This document shows positions 8,767 through 16,322 of a stretch of DNA of 64,000 bases, one piece after another (the stretch's first letter is position 1; each line of letters opens with the position of its first letter). Position numbers and translations under genes: made by a program. Under the pieces are notes generated by a model, which saw nothing but the letters and a program-made list of their open reading frames with translations, did no database searches and was not told where the DNA came from. Source of the DNA: Hyphomicrobiales bacterium (lineage in GTDB: Bacteria; Pseudomonadota; Alphaproteobacteria; Rhizobiales; Ancalomicrobiaceae); NCBI GenBank assembly GCA_021286855.1, contig JAJTBO010000005.1:124001-188000 (forward strand), in the 5' to 3' direction.

Positions 8767-10320
8767 ATGGCCGAGCGGAAGCCGACCGAGGACGAAAGAA
8801 CGCGATCTCGCGAGGCGCGGCCGGGCGATCTCTTCGTCGCGCTCCTCGCCGCCGCCGTCGCCGTCGCGGCCGCGATCCCGCTCGGCTTCCGGCTCGCCGC
8901 GGTTTTGCCGCCCGGTTGGGTCGTCTCCGTCTTCCTGGTCGCCGTGCTCGCCGCCGCCGCGCTGTTCGGCCTGTGGTCCGGCCTCGCCGCCGCGATCGGC
9001 GGCTTCTTCGCCTTCAACTGGTTCTTCGTCGAGCCGACCTACACCTTCGACGTCGCCGATCCCCGCGAAGTCTTCGCCCTCGGCGTCTTTCTGGCCGCGG
9101 CGATCCTCACCGGCGGCCTCGCCGGACGGCTGCGCGAGACCGCCGACGCCGCCCGCCGCCGCGCCGACGCCCTCGCGCTGGTCGCCGAATTCGCCGAACG
9201 GCTGGCGAGCGCGACGACGGTCGACGACGTCCGCCTGCTCGCCGTCCGCCATCTCGCCGCGGCGATCGACGGCGGGGCGATGCTCTTCGATCGCCGCGAC
9301 GGCCACGGCGAAGTCGTCGCCGCCTGGCCGGATGGGACCCTGCCGAGCGAGGCCGAACGCGCCGCCGTCGACCGCGTCTTCGCCGCGAGACGCCCCGTCG
9401 TCGAGACGACGCCGCGCTTCGTCTTCCGCCCTCTCCCCGCCGCCGACCGGGTCGAAACGGTGATCGGCCTCGGCGGAAGCGATGGACGCGCCCCCGCCGA
9501 CGACGATCACGCCCTCGCCGCGCTGATCGGACAGGCCGCCGCCGCGCTCGAACGCGCCCATGTCGCCGAGGAACGCGCCGCGGCGGAAGCCGCCGCCGAA
9601 CAGGAGCGCCTGCGCTCGGCGCTCCTCTCCTCGATCTCGCACGACCTCAGGACCCCGCTCGCCACCATTCTCGGTTCGGTGACCAGCCTGCGCCAACTCG
9701 GCGATCAGATGGAGCCGGCCGACCGCGCCGATCTCCTCGCCGCCATCGAAGAGGAGACCGACCGCCTGTCGCGCTTCGTCGCCGATCTTCTGGCGATGAC
9801 CCGGCTCGAGGCCGGCCTCGACCTCCGCCGCGACTGGGTCGACCTCGGCGACGCCCTCGCCGCCGCAGCCCTGCGCCTGCGCCGCGCCCATCCCGGCCAC
9901 GTCTTCCGCCTGCGTCTCGACGCCGTCGCGACGATCCGCTCCGATGCGACTCTCCTCGAACAGGTGATCTTCAATCTCGGCGACAACGCCGCGAAGGCGT
10001 CCGAAGCCGGTCTCCCGATCGACCTGCGCCTCGCCCGCGACGGCGAGAGCTGGCTGATCGAGATCACCGATCGCGGCCGTGGCCTCGCCCCGCCGGCGCT
10101 CGCCCGCCTGTTCGGCCCGACGCCGCCGCGCGCCATCGGCCTCTCGCCCGAGGGTCACGGCGGCCTCGGCGTCGCCATCGCCCGTCGCGTGGTCGCCGCC
10201 TGCGGCGGGACCATCGCCGCCGAGAGCCCCACGCCGGAAGGGCCGGGCACGCGGGTGAGCCTCCGCCTGCCGATCGACGCCCCTCCCCCCGTCCCCGAAG
10301 CGGAGACGCCCGAGGCATGA
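8767..10320 (+). CDS. kdpD: KdpD-like sensor histidine kinase lacking the N-terminal KdpD/USP domains
   Basis: A 517-residue membrane histidine kinase. Residues ~21-121 form the four-helix DUF4118 membrane domain of KdpD (FAFNWFFVEPTYTF at 81-94 is typical). A GAF-like region follows (~135-265), then HisKA with the phosphoacceptor His292 in SISHDLRTP, and HATPase_c with an N box (NLGDNAAKAS), DRGRGL and GHGGLG. E. coli KdpD is about 900 residues; the cytoplasmic N-terminal KdpD and universal-stress domains, which carry ATP and c-di-AMP binding in other species, are missing. The ATG has GAGGAGG 4-5 bases upstream, and the upstream sequence shows no trace of the lost domain. It overlaps kdpE by 4 bp (ATGA). 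No kdpFABC is in the window; the divergent neighbour is kup. Confidence 0.88.
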   Translation: MAERKPTEDERTRSREARPGDLFVALLAAAVAVAAAIPLGFRLAAVLPPGWVVSVFLVAVLAAAALFGLWSGLAAAIGGFFAFNWFFVEPTYTFDVADPREVFALGVFLAAAILTGGLAGRLRETADAARRRADALALVAEFAERLASATTVDDVRLLAVRHLAAAIDGGAMLFDRRDGHGEVVAAWPDGTLPSEAERAAVDRVFAARRPVVETTPRFVFRPLPAADRVETVIGLGGSDGRAPADDDHALAALIGQAAAALERAHVAEERAAAEAAAEQERLRSALLSSISHDLRTPLATILGSVTSLRQLGDQMEPADRADLLAAIEEETDRLSRFVADLLAMTRLEAGLDLRRDWVDLGDALAAAALRLRRAHPGHVFRLRLDAVATIRSDATLLEQVIFNLGDNAAKASEAGLPIDLRLARDGESWLIEITDRGRGLAPPALARLFGPTPPRAIGLSPEGHGGLGVAIARRVVAACGGTIAAESPTPEGPGTRVSLRLPIDAPPPVPEAETPEA

Positions 10321-11024
10321 CCCGCCGCCCCCAGATCCTGGTCGTCGACGACGAACCGCAGATCCAGCGTTTCCTCAAACCGGCGCTGACCGCGGCCGGC
10401 TACGACGTCGTCCGCGCCATGGACGGGGCCGAGGCGCTCGCCGCCGCGCGCGCCCACGCTCCCGACGTCATCGTGCTCGACCTCGGCCTGCCCGATCTCG
10501 ACGGCAAGGACGTCATCGGCCTCGTCCGTCGCCACGTCGAAACCCCGATCATCGTCCTCTCCGCCCGCGGCGAGGAGGCCGAGAAGATCGCCGCCCTCGA
10601 TCGCGGCGCCGACGATTACGTCGCCAAACCCTTCGGCATCGGCGAACTCCTCGCCCGCATCCGCGTCGCCCTGCGCTCGGCGCAGCCGGCCGGCGGCGCG
10701 CTCGCCTCGGTGCTGGTCTGCGACGACCTCGTCGTCGACGTCGACGCCCATCGCGTCGCCCGAGGCGGCGAACCCGTCCGCCTGACGCCGAAGGAATTCG
10801 ACCTGCTCGTCGCGCTGATGCGCGCCGGCGGCCGCGTCCTCACCCACAAGGCGCTGCTCGCCCGCGTCTGGGGCGCCGGCCACACCGCCGACACGCAATA
10901 TCTGCGCGTCTTCGTCGGCCAGCTGCGCCAGAAGCTCGAACGCGACCCGACCGCCCCCGCCCTGATCGTGACCGAGCCGGGCGTCGGCTATCGCATCGCC
11001 GTCGAGACGACCGACGCCGGCTGA
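10317..11024 (+). CDS. kdpE: KdpE response regulator (OmpR family)
   Basis: A 235-residue response regulator translated from an ATG that overlaps the stop of the kinase gene. The receiver domain shows the acidic pair Asp11-Asp12, the phosphorylation site Asp55 in VLDLGLPDLDG, and Lys104 in DDYVAKPF. The C-terminal winged helix has the KdpE-like RLTPKEFDLLVALMRAGGRVLTH segment (in two parts of a normal OmpR-type domain) and ends in GVGYRI. KdpE normally activates kdpFABC at low K+; because that operon is not here, its targets may include the divergent kup. Coupled translation with the kinase suggests a dedicated pair. Confidence 0.92.
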   Translation: MTRRPQILVVDDEPQIQRFLKPALTAAGYDVVRAMDGAEALAAARAHAPDVIVLDLGLPDLDGKDVIGLVRRHVETPIIVLSARGEEAEKIAALDRGADDYVAKPFGIGELLARIRVALRSAQPAGGALASVLVCDDLVVDVDAHRVARGGEPVRLTPKEFDLLVALMRAGGRVLTHKALLARVWGAGHTADTQYLRVFVGQLRQKLERDPTAPALIVTEPGVGYRIAVETTDAG

Positions 11025-11131
11025 TCGCCGTCGTTCGATATGAAGCACGGCTACATGGGCAGTCGCCGGAAGGGCGGGATATCGGAACGAACTCGGCGGA
11101 ATTTCTGCGGGATATCCAAGCGACGCAACTT

Positions 11132-11157
11132 CGTTATGTAGTCAGATTATATTTTGT
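11132..11157 (+). promoter_or_regulatory. Candidate ModE (Mo-box) operator upstream of modA
   Basis: CGTTATGTA at 11132-11140 equals one half-site of the E. coli ModE operator (reverse complement of TACATAACG). The other half, TTATATTTT around 11147-11155, is AT-rich but a poor inverted match. The block stands out in a GC-rich region 123 bp before modA, and modE lies in the same cluster. Confidence 0.4.
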
Positions 11158-11279
11158 TGCTTGTCATTTCAGCCGCGACGGACCACCATGCGAGCCATGA
11201 CGCTCCGCGCGGGGCCCCGCAGTTCGCTCCCCGCCCCTTCACCGGGCGCTGCCGCGCCGCTTCGAGAAGGTTCGCCCGC

Positions 11280-12083
11280 ATGATCGCCATCCCCTTCGAC
11301 ACGTTCGCCCGCCGCCTCGCCGGCCTCGCCGTCGGCGGCTGCCTCGCGTTCGGGCTCCTCGCCCTTCCTGCAAGCGCCCAGTCGAGCGGACCGACCGTCT
11401 TCGCCGCCGCCTCGATGAAGACCGCGCTCGACGAGGTCGACGCGCTCTACGCCGCCGAGACCGGCAAGACCGTCGTCGCCTCCTACGCCGCCTCGTCCGC
11501 TCTGGCCAAACAGATCGAGCAGGGCGCGCCGGCCGACCTCTTCGTCTCCGCCGATATTCCCTGGATGGACTATCTCGCCGGCAAGGGCCTGATCAGACCG
11601 GACAGCCGCGTCGATCTGCTCGGCAACGAACTCGTCCTCGTCGCCCCGGCGAGCAGCCCGGAGAAGATCGAGATCGGCCCGACGTCGCCGCTCGCCGCCA
11701 AGACCGGCGACGGCAAGATCGCCACCGGCGACGTCGGCTCGGTGCCGGTCGGCAAATACGCCAAGGCGGCGCTGGAGAAGCTCGGCCTGTGGAAGGACGT
11801 CGAACCGAAGATCGCCGGCGTCGAGAACGTCCGCGCCGCCCTCGGCCTCGTCGCCCGCGGCGAAGCGAAATACGGCATCGTCTATGCGACCGACGCCAAG
11901 TCCGAGCCGAAGGTGGCGGTGGTCGGCGTCTTCCCGGAAGACAGCCATCCGCCGATCGTCTATCCGGTCGCGATCACCGAGGATTCGACCAACCCCGACG
12001 CCGCCGCCTATCTCGCCTTCCTGAAGGGCCCGAAGGCTGCCAAGATCTTCGAGGCGCAGGGCTTCACCGTGAAGACCCGCTGA
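11280..12083 (+). CDS. modA: ModA, molybdate-binding periplasmic protein
   Basis: A 267-residue substrate-binding protein for molybdate/tungstate ABC uptake. Residues 1-34 form a signal peptide ending in PASAQ. The mature protein opens with VFAAASMKTALDEV, where the first Ser is a classical oxyanion ligand, followed by YAASSALAKQIEQGAPADLF, the ModA signature, and GKIATGDVGSVPVGKYAK in the second lobe. The ATG at 11280 is chosen because it begins a normal signal peptide; the open frame continues upstream through the putative Mo-box. modD follows after 71 bp, but modB (permease) and modC (ATPase) are not present between or after, which is unusual. Confidence 0.92.
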   Translation: MIAIPFDTFARRLAGLAVGGCLAFGLLALPASAQSSGPTVFAAASMKTALDEVDALYAAETGKTVVASYAASSALAKQIEQGAPADLFVSADIPWMDYLAGKGLIRPDSRVDLLGNELVLVAPASSPEKIEIGPTSPLAAKTGDGKIATGDVGSVPVGKYAKAALEKLGLWKDVEPKIAGVENVRAALGLVARGEAKYGIVYATDAKSEPKVAVVGVFPEDSHPPIVYPVAITEDSTNPDAAAYLAFLKGPKAAKIFEAQGFTVKTR

Positions 12084-12154
12084 CGGCCGACCGGCCTCCG
12101 AGGGGTCGCGAAGCGTCGGGCTCGCGGCCCCTCGTTCATTCGGAGATCTCGCAC

Positions 12155-13000
12155 ATGACCGGCCCTTGGGCGACCCACGCGGAATTGGAGGCCCTGCTCC
12201 AGGAAGATGCGCCGCACGGCGATCTGACCACCGCCGCCCTGGGCTTCGGCGATGAGCCCGGCCGGACGCGCTTCACCGCCCGTGACCCGATGGTGGTCGC
12301 CGGCCTCGACGTCGCGATCCGCCTGATCGACCTCGCCGGCGCCACGGCGCGCGCCATCGCCCGCGACGGCGACCGCGTCGACGCCGGCGCGCCGCTCATC
12401 GAGGCGCAAGGTCCCGCCGGATCGCTGCATCTCGCCTGGAAACAGGCCCAGACCACCATGGAGATCCTTTCCGGCGTCGCCACCGCGGCGCGCGAACTGG
12501 TCGACGCCGTCGCCGCGACCGGCCGCGTCGTGCCCGTCGCCTGCACCCGCAAGACCTTTCCCGGCGGTCGCCGGCTCGAGGTCGCCGCGATCCGCGCCGG
12601 CGGTTGCGTCTCCCATCGGCTCGGCCTCTCCGAGACGATCCTGGTCTTCGCCGAACACCGCGCCTTCCTCCCCGACACGCCGCTCGCCGAGCTGGTCCGC
12701 CGCCTGCGCGCCGCCGCGCCGGAGAAGAAGACCGAAATCGAGGTCGCGACCCCCGACGAGGCGCTCGCCGCCGCCCGCGCCGGCTTCGACGTCATCCAGA
12801 CCGAGAAGTTCACCCCCGCCGCGCTCGCCACCACCGTCGAGACCTTGCGCCGCGAAGGGCTCGCCGCGCTCGTCGCCGCCGCCGGCGGCATCACGCCCGC
12901 AAACGTCGCCGACCACGTCCGCGCCGGGGCCGACGTGATCGTCACCTCCTGGCCCTACACGGCGCGACCGCGCGACGTCTCCGTCCGGCTCGGCCCGTGA
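12155..13000 (+). CDS. modD: ModD, molybdenum-operon protein of the quinolinate phosphoribosyltransferase fold
   Basis: A 281-residue NadC-like protein. ModD proteins are found in molybdenum transport operons; their reaction is not established. Seen here are the N-terminal mixed domain with the EDAPHGDLTT motif (~residues 16-25), the conserved CTRKTFPG starting at Cys130, and the alpha/beta barrel ending in AAGGITPANV with the phosphate-binding glycines. It differs from true NadC by its place in a mod cluster, not by an obvious lost residue. It lies between modA and modE on the same strand, which supports the modD name over nadC; no nadA or nadB is nearby. Confidence 0.85.
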   Translation: MTGPWATHAELEALLQEDAPHGDLTTAALGFGDEPGRTRFTARDPMVVAGLDVAIRLIDLAGATARAIARDGDRVDAGAPLIEAQGPAGSLHLAWKQAQTTMEILSGVATAARELVDAVAATGRVVPVACTRKTFPGGRRLEVAAIRAGGCVSHRLGLSETILVFAEHRAFLPDTPLAELVRRLRAAAPEKKTEIEVATPDEALAAARAGFDVIQTEKFTPAALATTVETLRREGLAALVAAAGGITPANVADHVRAGADVIVTSWPYTARPRDVSVRLGP

Positions 13001-13109
13001 CAGACCCGGCGCCTCGTCCCGAGGAACGCGGACTGCCCTTTCCGGACGGACCGGCCTAGAGTGGGACGATCGCCCACCGAGCTCCCGTTCCAGAGACCGC
13101 CCTTCGCCC

Positions 13110-13904
13110 ATGACCGACGGCAAGATCGACGTCCAACTCGCCCTGCGCTCCAACGAGGGCCGCCTCCTCGTCGCCCGCGAACGCATTCGTCTGCTCGAAG
13201 CGGTCGCCGAACACCGTTCGATCACCAAGGCCGCCAAGGCGACCGGCTTCTCCTACAAGACCGCCTGGGAGGCGGTCGACGCCATCAACAATCTGCTGCC
13301 GAGCCCGGCCTTTCTCACCAAGGCCGGCGGCCGCGTCGGCGGCGGCGCGGAAGTCACCGAGGAGGGCCGGCGCCTGATCGCCACCTTCCATCGCCTGGAG
13401 GAGCGGCTCGGGCGGATCTCCACCGTCATCGCCGAAACCGGCGTCGAAGGCCTCGAGGACGCGCTCCTGTGGACGATCGGCCGCAAGATCTCGGCCCGCA
13501 ACGTCTTCCAGACCGAGGTCGTCGAGGTGAAGCGCTGGCCGGTCGACGTCGAGGTGACGCTGAAGGTCTCGGAAGGCTCGGCGATCCGGGCGATCGTCAC
13601 CAACGCCTCGGTCGAGGATCTCGACCTCGTCCCCGGCCGGCGCGTGCTCGCCCTGGTCAAGGCCTCCTTCGTCCACCTGCTCGCCGCCGAGGAGGCGGCG
13701 AAGTGGCGGCGCAACCTCTTCCCCGGCCACGTCCTGTCGCGGCTCGACGCCGAGGTGAACAGCGAGATCCGCGTCGACATCGGCGGCGGCAAGACCCTGG
13801 TCGCGGTGATCCCGCGCGCCGACGCCGAGGACCTCGGCCTCGCCGAGGGCGACGAGGCCTTTGCCGCCTTCGACCCCGACCACGTCATCCTCGCCGTCGA
13901 CTGA
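13110..13904 (+). CDS. modE: ModE, molybdate-responsive transcriptional regulator
   Basis: A 264-residue regulator with a LysR-like winged helix-turn-helix (about residues 20-80, EHRSITKAAKATGFSYKTAWEAV in two parts) and two C-terminal Mop/TOBE-type domains (~128-190 and ~200-262) that bind molybdate. The first TOBE contains SARNVFQTEV and the repeat is seen in VNSEIRVDIGGG. ModE represses mod genes when molybdate is sufficient and can activate molybdoenzyme genes. It is third in the modA-modD-modE group, 109 bp after modD, and is convergent with the ABC permease 6 bp away. A possible operator is noted before modA. One molybdenum enzyme, msrP, is in this window at 47 kb. Confidence 0.93.
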   Translation: MTDGKIDVQLALRSNEGRLLVARERIRLLEAVAEHRSITKAAKATGFSYKTAWEAVDAINNLLPSPAFLTKAGGRVGGGAEVTEEGRRLIATFHRLEERLGRISTVIAETGVEGLEDALLWTIGRKISARNVFQTEVVEVKRWPVDVEVTLKVSEGSAIRAIVTNASVEDLDLVPGRRVLALVKASFVHLLAAEEAAKWRRNLFPGHVLSRLDAEVNSEIRVDIGGGKTLVAVIPRADAEDLGLAEGDEAFAAFDPDHVILAVD

Positions 13905-13910
13905 TCCGCC

Positions 13911-15146
13911 TCAGCCGGCGAGCCCGTCGACGATGCGGCCGCGACCGGCGAGAAACGCCGGCACGAGCGCGAACAGGCTGCCGGCGAGGAACACCGCCCC
14001 GGCCCACAGGAAGTCGGGCGTCTCCAACGAAACAGGCACGACGAGGCCGCTCTGCGCGCCGAGGATCTCCGAGACCAGCCGCGCCCCCGCCCAGCCGAGC
14101 GCCAGCCCACCGACGCAGCCGAGCGCCACCAGGATCGCCGCCCCGCCCCACACCGTCGCCAGGATGTAGCCGCGCGGCGCGCCGAGCGCCCTCAACGTCG
14201 CGTAGCGTCGCCGCCGGAGCCCCCCGATGGTGACGAACAGCGTCGTCACCGCCAGGAAGACCAGCCCGTCGTCGACCGCCGAGGCGATCTTCAGGATTTC
14301 CCCGACGTCGCCGATCAGCTGATGCAGCTCGACCAGCACCTCGGCGGGAAACAACGCCGCCAGCCCCTTGCCCCTGAGTTCGGCGCGCAACTGATAGGCG
14401 GCGGCGAAGGACTTCGGCTTCACCACCAGCGCCGGCAGGCCCGGCAGCTTTTCCGCGTCGAAAGGCGCGCCGATGTGGTCTTCGCCCTCGTGGCCGTTGC
14501 CGAGCCCGTGCGTCTCCCAGACGTTCTCGACCGGCGCCATCACCGCCCGATCCCAGGGCCCCCCGGTCGCCGGCAGCCGGCCGACGACGGTGTAGTGGGT
14601 CTCGGCGTGGACGTGTTTCGCTTCGTCGACGTCTTCCTCGCCGAGCGCATGATGTTCGCCGCCGGCATGGCCGTGCGACGGTTCGAAGGTCGTTCCGACC
14701 GCGATCTTCACCGCCGCCCCGACCACCGCCTCGCCTTCCTCGGCGAACATTCGGCCTTCGATCGGCTTCAGTCGTCCCCACCGCGAAGCGAAGTCGGCGG
14801 TCGTGCCGATCAGCGGATGACCGTGAATCACGTCGCCGAAGGCGATCGGCGCGACCCCCGCGACCCGTTCGTCCGCCCCGAGCCGGCGCAGCACTTCGCC
14901 CTCCATCAGGGGCAGCGCCTCGAGCCGCAGATAGACCGCGGAGAGGACCAACTGCGTCGGACTTCCGGCCGCCCCGACGACCAGCGGAAAATCGTCCGCC
15001 GCCGCCGCCGAAGCGCGGCGGAAGGCCCGCTCCTGCGCGCCGAGCGCGATGCCGACCGCCACCGCGACCGCGACCAGCAGCACGATCACCGCGCCGACGC
15101 GCTTCAGGCTCCTCAGATCGGCGAGGATCATCGACCAGGGGTTCAT
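13911..15146 (-). CDS. FtsX/MacB-like ABC permease with a histidine-rich periplasmic loop
   Basis: A 411-residue inner-membrane permease of the FtsX-like type: one N-terminal helix (~17-36), a large periplasmic domain (~40-290) and three C-terminal helices (~295-400). The periplasmic domain has seven histidines between residues 158 and 184 (H158, H160, H165, H166, H178, H180, H184) and more after residue ~210 in ETHGLGNGHEGEDH, a pattern that suggests metal binding. It overlaps the ATPase gene by 4 bp (ATGA). The same order of DUF3299 protein, ATPase and FtsX-like permease occurs in ZrgBCDE-type zinc-regulated clusters of other bacteria (from memory). Here the cluster begins with alkaline phosphatase, a zinc enzyme. 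Whether it moves a metal, a protein or a lipid cannot be told from sequence. Confidence 0.85.
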   Translation of the reverse strand: MNPWSMILADLRSLKRVGAVIVLLVAVAVAVGIALGAQERAFRRASAAAADDFPLVVGAAGSPTQLVLSAVYLRLEALPLMEGEVLRRLGADERVAGVAPIAFGDVIHGHPLIGTTADFASRWGRLKPIEGRMFAEEGEAVVGAAVKIAVGTTFEPSHGHAGGEHHALGEEDVDEAKHVHAETHYTVVGRLPATGGPWDRAVMAPVENVWETHGLGNGHEGEDHIGAPFDAEKLPGLPALVVKPKSFAAAYQLRAELRGKGLAALFPAEVLVELHQLIGDVGEILKIASAVDDGLVFLAVTTLFVTIGGLRRRRYATLRALGAPRGYILATVWGGAAILVALGCVGGLALGWAGARLVSEILGAQSGLVVPVSLETPDFLWAGAVFLAGSLFALVPAFLAGRGRIVDGLAG

Positions 15147-15862
15147 GCCGCGTCCTCCGCCACCGGCCGTCCGGCGACCAGCCGCAACTCGCGATCGAGC
15201 CGATCGAGCAGCGCGCGATCGTGCGCCGCCACCAGGAGCGTCGCGCCGATCTCGCGCGTCGCCTCGATCAGGAGATCGGCGATCGCCGCGCCGTTTTCCG
15301 CATCGAGACTGGCGGTCGGCTCGTCGGCGACGAGGAGACGCGGCCGCCCGATCAGCGCCCGCGCCACGGCGACGCGCTGGCGCTCGCCGCGCGACAGGAC
15401 CGCCGCCCGCCGCTGCGGATCGGCGAGACCGACCCGCTCGATCAAGGAGCCGGCGCGCGCCCGCGCCTCCGCCGACGCCCGGAAGCTGGCGAAGCGCGCC
15501 GGCAACAGCACGTTTTCGAAGATCGACAACTCGTCGACGAGATGGAAGTCCTGGAAGACGAAGCCGACGATGGCCCGCCGCCAGCGATCGCGCGCGCCCT
15601 CGCCCATCGTCTCGAGCCGCGTCTCGCCCCATCGGATCGACCCGGCGCTCGGGCTCTCCAGCCCGGCGACGACGTGCAGCAGCGTCGACTTGCCCGCCCC
15701 CGACGGACCGGACACGCCGAGCGACCGGCCCGCCGGCACGTCGAGCCGATCGATCGCCAGCGAAGTGAACGGCGACGCCCCCTTGCGGGTGTGGACGACG
15801 GCGATGCGATCGAGCGTCAGACGTTCGGCCGGCGCCTCAGGGACCGCGGCGGTATTGGGCAT
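15143..15862 (-). CDS. ABC transporter ATP-binding protein (LolD/MacB type)
   Basis: A 239-residue ATPase of the group that pairs with FtsX-like permeases. Walker A is GPSGAGKST (52-60), the Q-loop lies in VFQDFHL, the signature is LSRGERQR in place of the more common LSGGQ, and Walker B is LLVADEPTASLD with the family's DEPT. A final conserved His is in AAHD. It overlaps the upstream DUF3299 gene by 26 bp and the downstream permease by 4 bp, so the three are translated together. Such ATPases usually power mechanical work on periplasmic partners and not solute passage. Confidence 0.92.
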   Translation of the reverse strand: MPNTAAVPEAPAERLTLDRIAVVHTRKGASPFTSLAIDRLDVPAGRSLGVSGPSGAGKSTLLHVVAGLESPSAGSIRWGETRLETMGEGARDRWRRAIVGFVFQDFHLVDELSIFENVLLPARFASFRASAEARARAGSLIERVGLADPQRRAAVLSRGERQRVAVARALIGRPRLLVADEPTASLDAENGAAIADLLIEATREIGATLLVAAHDRALLDRLDRELRLVAGRPVAEDAA

Positions 15863-16322
15863 CGACGATCCTCAATTGACTGACGAAGCCGGTGTCCGGG
15901 TCGACCGCCGAGCCGACCTCGAGCCGCCCCGTCACGGTGACGCGGGTGCCGGCCGAGACGATCGCGCTCGCCGCGGCGAGACGCACGACGACGATGTCGG
16001 ACGGCCAATCGGCGTCGGACTGGCAGAAGGGACAGATGGCGAGCGGCTCGCGGGTCAGCACGAAGAAGGCGGCCTCCGCCTTCAGGGGCGGCGCCATGTA
16101 GCCGACGATCGACACCGCGCGTCCGGCCGACGCCTTGACGATCGGCGAGAAGACGAGCCCGCGCACGCCGAATTCCGAATAGAGCGTGTCGAAGGTCAAT
16201 GGCGTCGGCGCTTCCGCCCGCGCGCGCCCCGTCGACAGGAGGAGGCTCGCGGCGAGGAATCCTCGCCGCGAGATCCGTTTGCGGAACGATCCGGAATGAG
16301 GATCGGTCATCGTCCTGCTCAC
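15837..16322 (-). CDS. DUF3299 family protein with Tat-type signal
   Basis: A 161-residue protein of unknown function. The N-terminus has a twin-arginine signal, SRRGFLAASLLLS (about residues 18-30), so it is probably exported folded. The mature domain has the DUF3299 features: an internal GYMAPPL segment and a CPFCQSDADWPSD motif whose two cysteines could bind metal or act in redox, followed by an OB-like beta region (VTVTGRLEVGS). Translation may start at GTG 16322, which overlaps the phoA stop (GTGA), or at ATG 16310. DUF3299 proteins recur beside FtsX-like ABC transporters, as here. A role as periplasmic partner of this transporter is an inference from context. Confidence 0.82.
   Translation of the reverse strand: MSRTMTDPHSGSFRKRISRRGFLAASLLLSTGRARAEAPTPLTFDTLYSEFGVRGLVFSPIVKASAGRAVSIVGYMAPPLKAEAAFFVLTREPLAICPFCQSDADWPSDIVVVRLAAASAIVSAGTRVTVTGRLEVGSAVDPDTGFVSQLRIVDAQYRRGP

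Noticed and set aside
6520-10158. A 1,212-codon leftward open frame across kup and the kinase gene
   Set aside because: It runs out of frame through kup and antisense through the histidine kinase. Both true genes have clear motifs, so this is a composition effect.
12155-13000. Naming the modD gene nadC (quinolinate phosphoribosyltransferase)
   Set aside because: The fold is shared, but it lies between modA and modE and no nadA or nadB is near. ModD fits better, though only an activity test can settle it.
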